A DNA stretch of 64,000 nt, from assembly GCF_938046015.1 (NCBI RefSeq), contig NZ_CALIXW010000035.1:1-64000 (forward strand), read 5' to 3'. Under the pieces are notes generated by a model. It was not told the DNA's origin. It saw only the letters and a list, made by a program, of their open reading frames with translations, and did no database searches. Both the position numbers and the translations under genes were made by a program. Source of the DNA: an uncultured Porphyromonas sp. Lineage in GTDB: Bacteria; Bacteroidota; Bacteroidia; Bacteroidales; Porphyromonadaceae. Shown in pieces: positions 51,201 through 59,105 of this stretch (its first letter is position 1; the number at the start of each line of letters is the position of its first letter).

Positions 51201-52304
51201 TGCTTCGGCAGACCACATTCGGGGCTGCGAGAGCGTCAGCTGCGCCTCCGTCGTGCCGAAGGCGCTTACCTTCGCTGTGGCCGTAGCTACGGGACGTGCT
51301 TCGGCTTCGTCCGAGTAGAGGGGCAGGCCGTAGAGGCTGTAGCGGAGCTGCTGCCCAGGCTTAGCCTTTTTGCTCAGGGAGCTCACCTCGGCGGTGATGC
51401 TCAGCGTGCCCGTCTGGTAGTCCTTCGTGAGGCCGGGCAGTACACGCAGGTCACGCAGCTGCGTCTGGGGCTTGGCCGTCAGGTAGACGGAGCGGAAGAT
51501 CCCCGGCAGGCGGAACATGTCCTGCGACTCGAGGAAGGAGCCATCGCTGCTACGGTAGACCTCGACGGCCACGGTATGCTCCTTGAGCTTGGGGTCGAGG
51601 TAGGGGGAGATGTCGAAGGAGGCGAGGTTGCGCGAGTTCTTCGAGAAGCCCACGTAGCGCCCGTCGATCCAGAGATAGAAGAAGGAGTCTACGCCGTCGA
51701 AGTTGAGGTAGACGGCCTTGCCCGCCCACTCACTGGGGACACTGAACTGGCGCAGGTAGGAGCCCACCTCGTTTCGATCGCGGTAGGTCGTCCAGTCCTT
51801 GGGGGGCGTACGCATGACGCCCTTCTTCCAGTCGCCGACCTTGACCTCGTGGTAGAAGATCACGGGCTGATTGACGTAGATAGGTGTGCCGTAGCGCTGC
51901 GTGCCGTCCTTCTGCAGGCCGTAGACGTTCCAGCTCATCGGGACATTGACCTCATCCCAGCGGGAGGCGTCGTAGCCCAGGCGGTAGAAGTCCTGGGGAC
52001 GCTCCTCAGGGGTGCGTACCCAGTGGAAGCGCCAGCGGCCGTCGAGGCTGCGGTAGAGGCTACTGTGCTCGGGCAGCACACGCTCGGCACGGTCGCCCGC
52101 GGCGAAGGAGAAGAAATAGCTGTGGGGGAGCTGCTTGTTGCGTGCGTAGTCCTCGGGGCTCTGCCACTCCTGCCCTGTGGGGGCGGCCTCCGTACGGAAG
52201 GAGTAGCCAGGCAGCAGGGCCTGAGCGCCGAGGTCTACTCCACGGCCTAGGAGCAGCGCGGCTGCGGCGAGCAGCACGAGGCGCTTCTTGGTGTAGCGAT
52301 TCAT
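48273..52304 (-). CDS. Secreted GH2 beta-galactosidase with C-terminal discoidin-like domain
   Basis: A 1343-residue protein with a signal peptide, then the LacZ domain order: sugar-binding jelly roll (about 60-290), immunoglobulin-like domain, TIM barrel (about 420-720), a second sandwich and the beta-galactosidase small-chain domain (about 830-1110). Catalytic residues are E538 (acid/base, WSLGNEAG) and E601 (nucleophile, HISEYAHSMG). The last 150 residues look like an F5/8 type C carbohydrate-binding domain (YLPRQDESWTGDVKDYAISI). This length and the signal peptide are typical of Bacteroidota enzymes acting on host glycans outside the cytoplasm. It is the last gene of a run from the amidase. 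Confidence 0.92.
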   Translation of the reverse strand: MNRYTKKRLVLLAAAALLLGRGVDLGAQALLPGYSFRTEAAPTGQEWQSPEDYARNKQLPHSYFFSFAAGDRAERVLPEHSSLYRSLDGRWRFHWVRTPEERPQDFYRLGYDASRWDEVNVPMSWNVYGLQKDGTQRYGTPIYVNQPVIFYHEVKVGDWKKGVMRTPPKDWTTYRDRNEVGSYLRQFSVPSEWAGKAVYLNFDGVDSFFYLWIDGRYVGFSKNSRNLASFDISPYLDPKLKEHTVAVEVYRSSDGSFLESQDMFRLPGIFRSVYLTAKPQTQLRDLRVLPGLTKDYQTGTLSITAEVSSLSKKAKPGQQLRYSLYGLPLYSDEAEARPVATATAKVSAFGTTEAQLTLSQPRMWSAEAPWRYVLVAELYDAAGKTLLDKASTYTGFRTVEIKDTPASEDEFGIAGRYYYVNGKPVKLKGTNRHETNPALGHAITKEQMEREVMMMKRANINHVRNSHYPPSPYWYYLCDKYGIYLEDEANIESHEYYYGEASLSHVPEWETQHVARMLEMVHANYNHPSIVIWSLGNEAGPGVNFVKSYQATKKLDTSRPIQYERNNEIVDMGSNQYPSVSWVQGAAKGGYKIKYPFHISEYAHSMGNACGGLSDMWQAIESTNFICGGAIWDWVDQALYNYKPDGTRYLAYGGDFGDKPNSGMFVMNGLVFADLEPKPQYYEVKKVYQNVGFAWADRAAHRLRISNKNYFTDLSDYELRWRLIEDGVVTKSGTQQLPAIGPRQSAELSLDPSQLGVASPEKEYFLTLGLALKVDKPWAKAGYVQADEQLPYQSKRPEVAQPTGGLRLAKVTKEGDSYSVTGRDFSAAFDLKEGTLSSLVYAGDTLLRPGQGPRLDAFRAPADNDIWARRRWVANGLHNLRHQVQQYKVQHLADGSLQLFFTVRSQAPNAAVLKMERASGRYEIIEDTTQRFGPEDFHFTSQVVWTVRPDGTIQLNSGISSNKPNLVLARLGYEFVLPKSYDQYRYYGRGPINNYGDRKSGQFVQLHQSTVAGQFISFPKPQTMANREDVRWTSLTNAAGNGLLFISDSVMTSSALPYSALDLLFAPHPTELPPAGDTHLVLGISSTGLGGFSCGQGPPTEQYQTKAEPHYFGLTIRPLRGIKPQQTHSTTVPQAAAAPIIARGLDGMLSLKARPGAELMIQIGKTKAQRYTGPVLMREPVEVKAWDRRHPELVSVEHFTRVETVQATILSASSEEVPYGDEAANLLDFDPASIWHSMYSVTVAKYPHWVDFDILQPKLIRAFTYLPRQDESWTGDVKDYAISISQDGKTWTEVQKGSFVKDKKLKRVDLSQPQRARYLRFTALSAQNGGDYASGAEMSIIAD

Positions 52305-52361
52305 GTCGGTGTAGTAGACGTTTTGGATGGTATATCTATTGTGTACTCTTGCGGTGGGGGA

Positions 52362-53381
52362 CTAGAGGAGTCCTTGGGCTCGGGCTACCTCTAAGGTATC
52401 TCTGAGGCCTTCCTCGAGGTCGTAGCGCGGCCGCCAGCCGAGGGCGATGAGCGGGGAGGGATCGCAGCGCCAGTTGCGCTGGGCGAGGATCGGGTACTTA
52501 TCTCTATTGAGTGGCGTGACCTTCCCGCTGAGCCGCGCCCAGAGCGAGCCGAGCTGACAGACGCCCCACAGCAGCGGTAGCGGGACGCGTAGGTGCAGCA
52601 CGCGGCGGCGCCCCAGCAGGCGCTGGACGAGCCGCCCGTACTCTATATCCGTATAGGTAGCGCCGTCGGAGACGATGTAGCGCTCGCCCTCAGCCTCGGG
52701 CCGAGAGAGGACGTGCAGCGCGGCACGAGCCACATCGGCGCCGTGGACGAAGGTCAGGTACTGCGTCTGACAGCCCGCCATAGCGTTGATGCCGCCAGCG
52801 ATCCCGCGCAGCGACATTAGGTAGTCCTTATCCCCTGGGCCGTAGACGCCCGTAGGCAGGAGGATGGTGAAGGGGAGGCCCGACTGCTCGGTGTAGTGCT
52901 CCGCCAGGCACTTGCTGCGGCCGTAGCGCGTCGTCGGGCGCTGCGGATCGTCGGCGCGCAGTGGGGTATCGTCGCGGTGGATGTCGCCGTAGCTGCTGAG
53001 GCTACTCATCAGGACGAAGCGCTCAGGCGGCTGCGGCAGGTCGATGAGGGCCGACAGCAGGCGTAGCGTGTGCTCGGCATTGACCTCCTGGAACTCCTCG
53101 AGTCGCGCCGTCTTAGTGATGCCCGCGTTGTGGATGACGTAGTGCCATAGGGGCTCGCCGGGATACTGGGCGCTGAGGACATGGAAGGCCGAGCGCATCT
53201 GCTCGGCATCGTAGTAGTTGACTTCCACGTAGCGTATGCCCTCACGCTCGAGGCGCTCCAGCTGGGCGCCAGCGCGTACGGCTACCCAGAGCTCGTAGCC
53301 AGCTGCCCGAGCCTCGCGCAGCATGTGGCTGCCGATGAAGCCCGAGGAGCCCGTGATCAGTAGGCGGGGTGTGGTGCTCAT
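52362..53381 (-). CDS. NAD-dependent epimerase/dehydratase family protein
   Basis: A 339-residue extended short-chain dehydrogenase. The N-terminal nucleotide motif is ITGSSGFIGSH and the active-site YxxxK is YGRSK near residue 158, with a preceding Ser in MSSLSSYGD. Sequence style recalls dihydroflavonol-reductase-like members, but the substrate is unknown; a sugar nucleotide or a lipid precursor is possible. It sits between the MlaD gene and the beta-galactosidase, 57 bp from the latter. Confidence 0.85.
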   Translation of the reverse strand: MSTTPRLLITGSSGFIGSHMLREARAAGYELWVAVRAGAQLERLEREGIRYVEVNYYDAEQMRSAFHVLSAQYPGEPLWHYVIHNAGITKTARLEEFQEVNAEHTLRLLSALIDLPQPPERFVLMSSLSSYGDIHRDDTPLRADDPQRPTTRYGRSKCLAEHYTEQSGLPFTILLPTGVYGPGDKDYLMSLRGIAGGINAMAGCQTQYLTFVHGADVARAALHVLSRPEAEGERYIVSDGATYTDIEYGRLVQRLLGRRRVLHLRVPLPLLWGVCQLGSLWARLSGKVTPLNRDKYPILAQRNWRCDPSPLIALGWRPRYDLEEGLRDTLEVARAQGLL

Positions 53382-53419
53382 GGTCTAGCTGGATCGCGTG
53401 GGTAGCGTCTAGGCGCGGG

Positions 53420-54298
53420 CTAGAAGACGGAGAAGTGCACGTAGCGCTTGGGATTCTCCTTGAGGTCGCGCATCAGGCGGTCGGCATTGTTCACCAGGCT
53501 ATCCAGACGGTTGTAGAGGCTGGGGTCACTGAGCAGGAGCCCTGCCGTGTTGTCCTTGCTGCGGAGCTGTGCCGTGACCTGCTGCAGCTGGCGCGTCGTC
53601 TCGTTGAGATGCTGCATCATGGAGTCGAGCTTGAGCTGGGTGAGCTGTGCGCTGAAGGCGTTGAGGTTGCCCGTCATGCCATGCACGTTATCCATCACGG
53701 GCTTGAGGCTCTGGCTGGATTGGTTGAGGGCAGCCATCATCGCATGCAGCTGCATAGAGGATCCCTTGAGGGCCAGCAGCACGCTGTCGATACTCTTGTC
53801 GTGTAGCAGGGTGTCCAGGCGAACGAGGGTCTGCGTGATGGTGGGCATCATGTTGTTGACCGCGGGGAGGATCTGCTCGGTCGCGACTGAGAGCAGGTCG
53901 CCAGCGGGGGAGACGCTGGGGATGGTGTCGCCGTCGGAGAGGGCACGTGCGTCCTGGCCGTTGATGGTAAGGATGAGCTCCGAGCCGCTCAGCGGGTTCA
54001 TCTTGATCTTGACGATACTCGTGGGGCTGACGCGTATGTGGGGATCGAGCGCTAGCTCGACGGTCGCGCCGTAGCCTCGGTTGTAGTCGAAGCGCACGTC
54101 ACGCACCGAGCCGACCTTGAAGCCACTGACGATAACGGGTGTGGCGACGGTGACGCTGTTGAGGTTGTCGAAGTGCGCGTAGTAGGTCGTGGTCTTCTTG
54201 AAGATCTCGATCCCCTTGAGGTAGTTGATCCCGATGTAGCCGAGGACGAGGGCTAGGACGGTGAGGAGACCTATCTGTACTTCTTTCTTGAACTTCAT
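53420..54298 (-). CDS. MlaD/MCE-domain protein
   Basis: A 292-residue protein with one N-terminal membrane anchor (about 8-27) followed by an MCE domain (about 38-115, including TPVIVSGFKVGSVRDVRFD and PLSGSELIL). The remainder is helical and rich in Leu/Gln, probably coiled coil. MCE proteins bind lipids and carry phospholipids across the periplasm, usually with an ABC transporter (MlaEF); none is adjacent here. The pairing with an amidase upstream recurs in Bacteroidota, as I recall. Confidence 0.88.
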   Translation of the reverse strand: MKFKKEVQIGLLTVLALVLGYIGINYLKGIEIFKKTTTYYAHFDNLNSVTVATPVIVSGFKVGSVRDVRFDYNRGYGATVELALDPHIRVSPTSIVKIKMNPLSGSELILTINGQDARALSDGDTIPSVSPAGDLLSVATEQILPAVNNMMPTITQTLVRLDTLLHDKSIDSVLLALKGSSMQLHAMMAALNQSSQSLKPVMDNVHGMTGNLNAFSAQLTQLKLDSMMQHLNETTRQLQQVTAQLRSKDNTAGLLLSDPSLYNRLDSLVNNADRLMRDLKENPKRYVHFSVF

Positions 54299-54349
54299 AT
54301 AGAGCGGGCTGAGCAGTAGTGATGAATCGGATGAATGGGAGTGAGGGGG

Positions 54350-55606
54350 CTAGCGCAGGCGCTGTGAGCCCTTGTAGGGGACGATGTAGGCATCCTGGTA
54401 GGCCTTAGGTAGCGCTTTGATCTGAGCTTGGGCTTCGGCCTTGGTCTTGCAGGCGGGTAGTAGGTAGATATAAGCCTTACCCGCCTGCTGTCGTTCGATG
54501 GGCTGGGGGAGGCGGCGGAAGCGCGCGTCCTTGGTGTCGATCTTCTCGGGGGAGGAGAGGAACTGCACGCGGTAGTGTAGCCCTTCGGTGAGCTTGGTCT
54601 CGGGTTGCTGCTTGAAGGCCTCCTTGACCTTCGTGGCGACGCTGGAGTTGGCTGAGGAGCTGGAGCTGCTGCGCTCGCTACGTGTGGGGCTCGAGCTGCT
54701 GGACTTGGCGGGGCTAGCCGTGATGCTGTCGGCCGTGTTCTCGACCTGAGCACTGGGCTCGGCCTCGGGCTCGGGGGCGGTCGTCGCGCTGTCGCGTCGG
54801 GTACTGCGGGGGCTGGCCTTGCCGCGCCAGGCGGCGTAGTAGCTGGAGAAGGCTCCCGCTATGGAGCTGGCGAGTTCCTCCTGACCCTGGGTGGAGAGCA
54901 TGTAGGCGGCCTCGCTGGCGTTGGAGAGGAAGCCGATCTCGGTAAGCACGCTGGGCATAGCGGACTGACTGAGTACCCAGAGGATGTCCTGACGTACGCC
55001 GCGGCTGTAGCGGCCTGAGCGGTGGTAGTGACGCTGTATGTGGTTCGCCAGGTCAATACTCTTGTTGAAGTAGGCGTCCTGCATGAGGTCAAACATGATG
55101 TAGCTCTCCGTCGAGGTCGGGTCGAAGCCTCGGTAGGTCGTCTTATAGTCGCTCTCCAGGAGCATGGCCTTGTTCTCGCGCATCGCTACGCTGAGGTTGT
55201 TGGCCAGCTTGGCAACGCCGAGGACGTAGGTCTCGGTGCCGTAGACGCTCTTGGACGGGGCGCTATTGACGTGGATGCTGAGCATCATCGAGGCCTTGTT
55301 GCGGTTGGCGAAGTCCGCACGCTCCTGCAGCCCGACGAAGACGTCGGTACGGCGCGTGTAGAGGACGCGTACCTCGGGGTGCGAGGCCTGGATCTTCGCC
55401 CCGACGAGCTTGGCCACGGCGAGCGTGATGTCCTTCTCCTTACCTCCATTGCCTACGGTACCCGAGTCCTTACCCCCGTGTCCTGCATCCAGGACGACGG
55501 TGAATAGGCGCTGCGCCTCCACCCACTGGGGGCAGAGCAGACCGAGGAGGAGGATGAAGAGCCCCATACGGAGCGTGTGCGATGCTGACCTAGAGCGAGG
55601 ACACAT
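54350..55606 (-). CDS. N-acetylmuramoyl-L-alanine amidase with SPOR-like C-terminus
   Basis: A 418-residue secreted enzyme. After a signal peptide (LFILLLGLLCPQWVEAQ), an amidase_3 catalytic domain (about 34-250) begins TVVLDAGHGGKDSG. It includes the zinc-binding H and E residues, SIHVNSAP and LTEIGFLSN. A low-complexity Ser/Thr/Ala linker follows (about 258-325), then a C-terminal domain (about 335-418) with the SPOR-like pattern YRVQFLSSPEKI and YIYLLPACKTKAEAQ. It cleaves peptide stems from glycan strands, probably at division septa. Start at 55606; promoter box 94 bp upstream. Confidence 0.92.
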   Translation of the reverse strand: MCPRSRSASHTLRMGLFILLLGLLCPQWVEAQRLFTVVLDAGHGGKDSGTVGNGGKEKDITLAVAKLVGAKIQASHPEVRVLYTRRTDVFVGLQERADFANRNKASMMLSIHVNSAPSKSVYGTETYVLGVAKLANNLSVAMRENKAMLLESDYKTTYRGFDPTSTESYIMFDLMQDAYFNKSIDLANHIQRHYHRSGRYSRGVRQDILWVLSQSAMPSVLTEIGFLSNASEAAYMLSTQGQEELASSIAGAFSSYYAAWRGKASPRSTRRDSATTAPEPEAEPSAQVENTADSITASPAKSSSSSPTRSERSSSSSSANSSVATKVKEAFKQQPETKLTEGLHYRVQFLSSPEKIDTKDARFRRLPQPIERQQAGKAYIYLLPACKTKAEAQAQIKALPKAYQDAYIVPYKGSQRLR

Positions 55607-55700
55607 AGCTGAGCTATACCTGGTGATGACGATGGGTGCTATCGTAGACGCGTCCAGAGGGCTCGCGCGCAGGATAGCTTATATATATATTACAATGCAA

Positions 55701-55708
55701 CAAAGATA
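55701..55708 (-). promoter_or_regulatory. Bacteroidota -7 promoter box (TATCTTTG on minus strand) for the amidase
   Basis: CAAAGATA on the plus strand, 94 bp before the amidase ATG. It may drive amidase, MlaD, epimerase and beta-galactosidase together, since their gaps are 38-57 bp with no terminator. Confidence 0.7.
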
Positions 55709-55879
55709 CGGCTTTTCCCAAAGGGAAGACGTGCCCAGAGCTCAGGTGACAGCCCGTACTGGAGGAATTTAGTTCAAGGGGTGAGCTCCTACCCTGCCTT
55801 CGGTGGCTCCCCCACGGCCTCTTAGGGGTGGGCGAAGCTCCTCATAAGGCACGCCGCTCGTCCCCCTAGGCTCGGGCGG

Positions 55880-55945
55880 TCGGCACTGCCGTCCCTGAGC
55901 CGCGCGACTGATAGCAGTCGGCGCCGTGACGGATAGCTCGGAAGG
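55880..55945. repeat. Short degenerate 22-bp minisatellite (about three units)
   Basis: Fragments GCCGTCCCTGAG, GACTGATAGCAGTC and GTGACGGATAGC show the same core and about 22-bp spacing, in mixed orientation. The gap 55709-55992 has no credible gene. Confidence 0.5.
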
Positions 55946-55992
55946 TGTGCTTGCTTACCTTACTCAGCTCGCTGAGCGCCTGCTATAAAGGA

Positions 55993-56034
55993 CTTCGCCC
56001 CTGCCTCCCTCGACGAAGGGAGACAGGGGCGAAG
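55993..56034 (-). terminator. Terminator-like hairpin after the nanA-epimerase operon
   Basis: CTTCGCCCCTGCCTCCCT pairs with AGGGAGACAGGGGCGAAG (one mismatch). The minus-strand continuation TCCTTTATA is weakly T-rich. Confidence 0.7.
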
Positions 56035-56060
56035 CTATTTAGGGGGCTTGAGGCAGCGGG

Positions 56061-57254
56061 CTAGCGCTCTTCAGCAGCGAGGAGCTCGCTACACAGCTGG
56101 TAGCCCTTGATCATCATGCGGGGGATGTGGAAGGGCCCCTTGAAGAGGTTGCCCTTGGCGGGCTGCGCCACCGAGCCATCGCGGTGCAGGTAGCCGTACC
56201 ACTCGCCGTACTCGTGGTCGGGCAGGTGGGCGTACATCCAGTCGCTGATCTGTCGGTGCATCTTCAGGTAGCGCTCCTCGCCCGTCATCTGATAGGCGTA
56301 GAGCGTGGCGATGACGGCCTCGGTCTGTGGCCACCAGAACTTCATGTCCTGCGCATAGTCCTGACAGGGCAGGCCCTTGCAGTCACGGAAGTTGATGATC
56401 CCACCGTAGAGCTCGTCCCAGCCCCAGTCCCAGGACCAGTCTAGGATCTTGCAGCCGAGCTCGATGAGGTGCTTGTCACCACCGCGGTACTTAGCCTCCT
56501 CGAGGATGAACCAAGCCGTCTCGATGCAGTGCCCTGGGTTGATGAGGCGACCGCTGAGGCTGTCGATGAACTCCCCATTGGGGCCGACCATCTCCAGCAG
56601 CGCCTTGTACTCGGGGTGGAGGAAGTAGCGCTCCAGCTTGTCCAGCGACTCGGCGATCTGCGCGTCCAGCACAGGGTCGGGTAGAGCCTCACGGATACGG
56701 CTAGCCGTGTTGATCAGGATCATCACGATGGAGTGACCCTGCGCCTGCAGCTCCTCGGTGTACTTAGGCTCGAGGATGCCGGGCGTGGTGAGGAAGCGCT
56801 GGATGTCCTTGAAGAGCTGGACGGCCTTCTCTGCATAGCGCTTGTCTCCCGAGGCTATGGCGTACTCGCTGAAGGCGATGGCAGCGAAGCTCTCACTGAA
56901 GACATAGCGGCGTCTGCGCAGGCCGCGGCCGTCCTCCGTCACCTCGAAGAACATACGCCCATCCGTGTCGAAGCAGTGGCGCTCGATGAACTCGATGGTC
57001 GTGCGTGCGGCCTCGAGCCACTCGGGGCGCTGCTCGATCTGATTGTAGGCGAAGGAGGCGACGAAGGCGAAGCGACCTTGGAACCATACGCTCTTGGTCG
57101 TGTCCATGAGCGTACCGTCACGATCTACGCAGGTGTAGATGCCGCCGTGCTTGCGGTCGAGACCGTGCTGGAGCCAGAAGGGGAGGATATTCTCCACCAG
57201 GTCCTCACGGTAGCGGTCACGCGTGGCCCGGAGGTAGTTGCTGATCTGTCCCAC
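56061..57254 (-). CDS. N-acylglucosamine 2-epimerase (AGE/renin-binding-protein family)
   Basis: A 397-residue alpha/alpha-barrel enzyme. Family features are WFQGRFAFVASFAYN, YVFSESFAAIAFSEYA, INPGHCIETAWFILEEA (the catalytic histidine region) and FWWPQTEAVIATLYAY. Next to nanA, the likely reaction is N-acetylmannosamine to N-acetylglucosamine, the Bacteroides-type route of sialic acid catabolism that uses a non-phosphorylated intermediate. It starts 6 bp after the nanA stop, so the two are translationally linked. Confidence 0.92.
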   Translation of the reverse strand: MGQISNYLRATRDRYREDLVENILPFWLQHGLDRKHGGIYTCVDRDGTLMDTTKSVWFQGRFAFVASFAYNQIEQRPEWLEAARTTIEFIERHCFDTDGRMFFEVTEDGRGLRRRRYVFSESFAAIAFSEYAIASGDKRYAEKAVQLFKDIQRFLTTPGILEPKYTEELQAQGHSIVMILINTASRIREALPDPVLDAQIAESLDKLERYFLHPEYKALLEMVGPNGEFIDSLSGRLINPGHCIETAWFILEEAKYRGGDKHLIELGCKILDWSWDWGWDELYGGIINFRDCKGLPCQDYAQDMKFWWPQTEAVIATLYAYQMTGEERYLKMHRQISDWMYAHLPDHEYGEWYGYLHRDGSVAQPAKGNLFKGPFHIPRMMIKGYQLCSELLAAEER

Positions 57255-57260
57255 GTGACG

Positions 57261-58178
57261 CTAGAGCTTGTTGCCCTTGTTGAAGAAGTCGATCGCCTCG
57301 AGCTCTGCCTTGATCTGTGCCTCCTCCTCGTCGGTGATGTTGCGGAAGGGCGTGCGGTTGCCCCCGAGGTCGAGGCCCATGAGCTTCATGATGCGCTTGC
57401 CGGCGACGATATTGCCGCGGTAGCGCGCGATGACGTTGATGACGTCCTGATTGTAGTTCTGCAGCTCACGTGCCTGCTTGAGGTCACCTGCGCGGAAGGC
57501 CTCGATGACGCCTACCAGCACATTACCGCAGTAGTTGGCCGTACCGCTGATACCGCCCTGTACGTCGCAGGCAGCGAGCCCTGCCAGCAGCGTCTCGTCG
57601 AGGCCGTGGAGCAGGTCGTACTTCCCGTCCTTGTAGAGCTTGCACTGGTTGAACTCATAGAGGTTCTCATTGGTGAACTTGATCCCTGCGAAGTTGGGGA
57701 TACGGCCGTCGACCGCCTGCAGGAAGTCTGTCATCGGTAGGTAGGCACCGTTGAAGACAGGGATATGGTAGTAGTAGAAGGGGAGGTCAGGAGCACCCGA
57801 AGCGATCTCTTCGCAGTACTTGACGAGCTCCTCGATGCGGCCGACCTTGGGGAAGGGCGAGGCCATGGAGCCGATCCCCCAGGCACCGATCTTCTGGGCG
57901 TGCTGTGCCAGACGATGTGCCGAGCGGACGCTGGTGCTGCCCACGTGGACGATGACCTTGAAGTCCTTGGGTGCTACCTCGACCCACTTCTCCGCTAGGA
58001 GCATACGCTCCTCATCGCTGAGCATGTAGCCCTCACCCGATGAGCCGTTGATGAAGACGCCCTTGAGGCCATTGCGGTGCAGCATCTCTGCGTAGCGAGC
58101 GATAGGCTCGAGATTGACGTCGCCGTTCTTGTCGAAGGGCGTGAAGGGGGCTACGAGCAGCCCTTGGATATGTGCCAT
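57261..58178 (-). CDS. nanA: N-acetylneuraminate lyase (sialic acid aldolase)
   Basis: A 305-residue class I aldolase of the DapA fold that splits N-acetylneuraminate into N-acetylmannosamine and pyruvate. The Schiff-base lysine is K167 in AGIKFTN, the partner tyrosine Y137 in FYYYHIP, and the carboxylate-binding loop GSSGEG spans 45-50; E. coli NanA has Y137 and K165. Its immediate partner is the epimerase gene. Neighbouring transport or sialidase genes are absent, so those must lie elsewhere. A promoter box is 83 bp upstream. Confidence 0.94.
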   Translation of the reverse strand: MAHIQGLLVAPFTPFDKNGDVNLEPIARYAEMLHRNGLKGVFINGSSGEGYMLSDEERMLLAEKWVEVAPKDFKVIVHVGSTSVRSAHRLAQHAQKIGAWGIGSMASPFPKVGRIEELVKYCEEIASGAPDLPFYYYHIPVFNGAYLPMTDFLQAVDGRIPNFAGIKFTNENLYEFNQCKLYKDGKYDLLHGLDETLLAGLAACDVQGGISGTANYCGNVLVGVIEAFRAGDLKQARELQNYNQDVINVIARYRGNIVAGKRIMKLMGLDLGGNRTPFRNITDEEEAQIKAELEAIDFFNKGNKL

Positions 58179-58261
58179 TGCTGTATATAATAATGTAGTT
58201 ACGGTCTGTCGGTAGTAGGGTGGGGAGTCCCCCGCCTGTCTGCGCTACCCACAGCCAGGGG

Positions 58262-58269
58262 CAAAGGTA
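58262..58269 (-). promoter_or_regulatory. Bacteroidota -7 promoter box (TACCTTTG on minus strand) for nanA
   Basis: CAAAGGTA on the plus strand, 83 bp before the nanA start. The region where a -33 element would fall overlaps the efp terminator stem. Confidence 0.65.
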
Positions 58270-58289
58270 AGAATATTCTCGAATGCGAA

Positions 58290-58323
58290 GACGCCCGACG
58301 AACCCATCGGTTCGTCGGGCGTC
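58290..58323 (-). terminator. Terminator after efp
   Basis: A perfect 15-bp stem GACGCCCGACGAACC / GGTTCGTCGGGCGTC with loop CATC lies 24 bp past the efp stop. The following minus-strand bases TTCGCATTCG are only weakly T-rich. Confidence 0.75.
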
Positions 58324-58347
58324 CTGGTTAGCTGTGGAGCCTTGTCC

Positions 58348-58917
58348 TTAGGCCTCCTTGACGCGCCCTACGTAGGATCCGTCACGCGTGTCGATGGTGA
58401 TCAGCTCGCCCTCAGTGATGAAGAGGGGCACGCGTACCTCAGCACCCGTCTCGACGGTAGCAGGCTTGAGCGTGTTGGTCGCCGTATCGCCCTTGAGGCC
58501 GGGCTCGGTGTAGGTGACGCGCAGCGTGACGTGGGCGGGCAGCTCGCAGGTCAGTACGGTCTCCGTAGCAGCATGTACCATAGCCTCTACCATGTCGCCG
58601 TCCTTGAGGAACTGTACGCCGTCGATGACTGCCTCGGGGATGGTGATCTGCTCGAAGGTCTCAGGGTGCATGAAGTTCAGTCCCATCTCGTCCTTGTAGA
58701 GGTACTGGTAAGGGCGGCGCTCGATGCGAACCTCCTCGACCTTGACCCCGCTATTCCAGGTCTTGTCGATGACGCGACCCGTAGCGATGTTCTTGAGCTT
58801 GGAGCGAACGAAGGCAGGACCCTTCCCAGGCTTGACGTGGAGGAACTCGACGATGAAGTAGTACTGCCCGTCGATGTCGAGGCACATACCGTTGCGGAAA
58901 TCTGCTGTAGTAGCCAT
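58348..58917 (-). CDS. efp: Elongation factor P
   Basis: A 189-residue three-domain translation factor that relieves ribosome stalling at polyproline. The tip loop reads V-K-P-G-K32-G-P-A; K32 corresponds to the residue that is modified in E. coli. No EpmA or EpmB gene is nearby, so modification status is unknown. Length and start are typical. Own promoter at 58953-58960. Confidence 0.96.
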   Translation of the reverse strand: MATTADFRNGMCLDIDGQYYFIVEFLHVKPGKGPAFVRSKLKNIATGRVIDKTWNSGVKVEEVRIERRPYQYLYKDEMGLNFMHPETFEQITIPEAVIDGVQFLKDGDMVEAMVHAATETVLTCELPAHVTLRVTYTEPGLKGDTATNTLKPATVETGAEVRVPLFITEGELITIDTRDGSYVGRVKEA

Positions 58918-58952
58918 AGATATATATTAAGTTGTTGTTTACTTCTGCGCTA

Positions 58953-58960
58953 CAAAAATA
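58953..58960 (-). promoter_or_regulatory. Bacteroidota -7 promoter box (TATTTTTG on minus strand) for efp
   Basis: CAAAAATA on the plus strand, 35 bp before the efp ATG. Confidence 0.7.
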
Positions 58961-59105
58961 GGCAAAATCGTCCAGCCAGCCCCGAGCCGCGCCCTCGGCT
59001 CGGACGCAGCGCCTCCTCGCCTCCTCTAGGAGCCCTGCCCTGCCTGGGGCTGGAGTCCAGGGGCAAAGCTACTCCGCTGAAGCCGAGGCTCAAGGGGGAG
59101 GGAGC

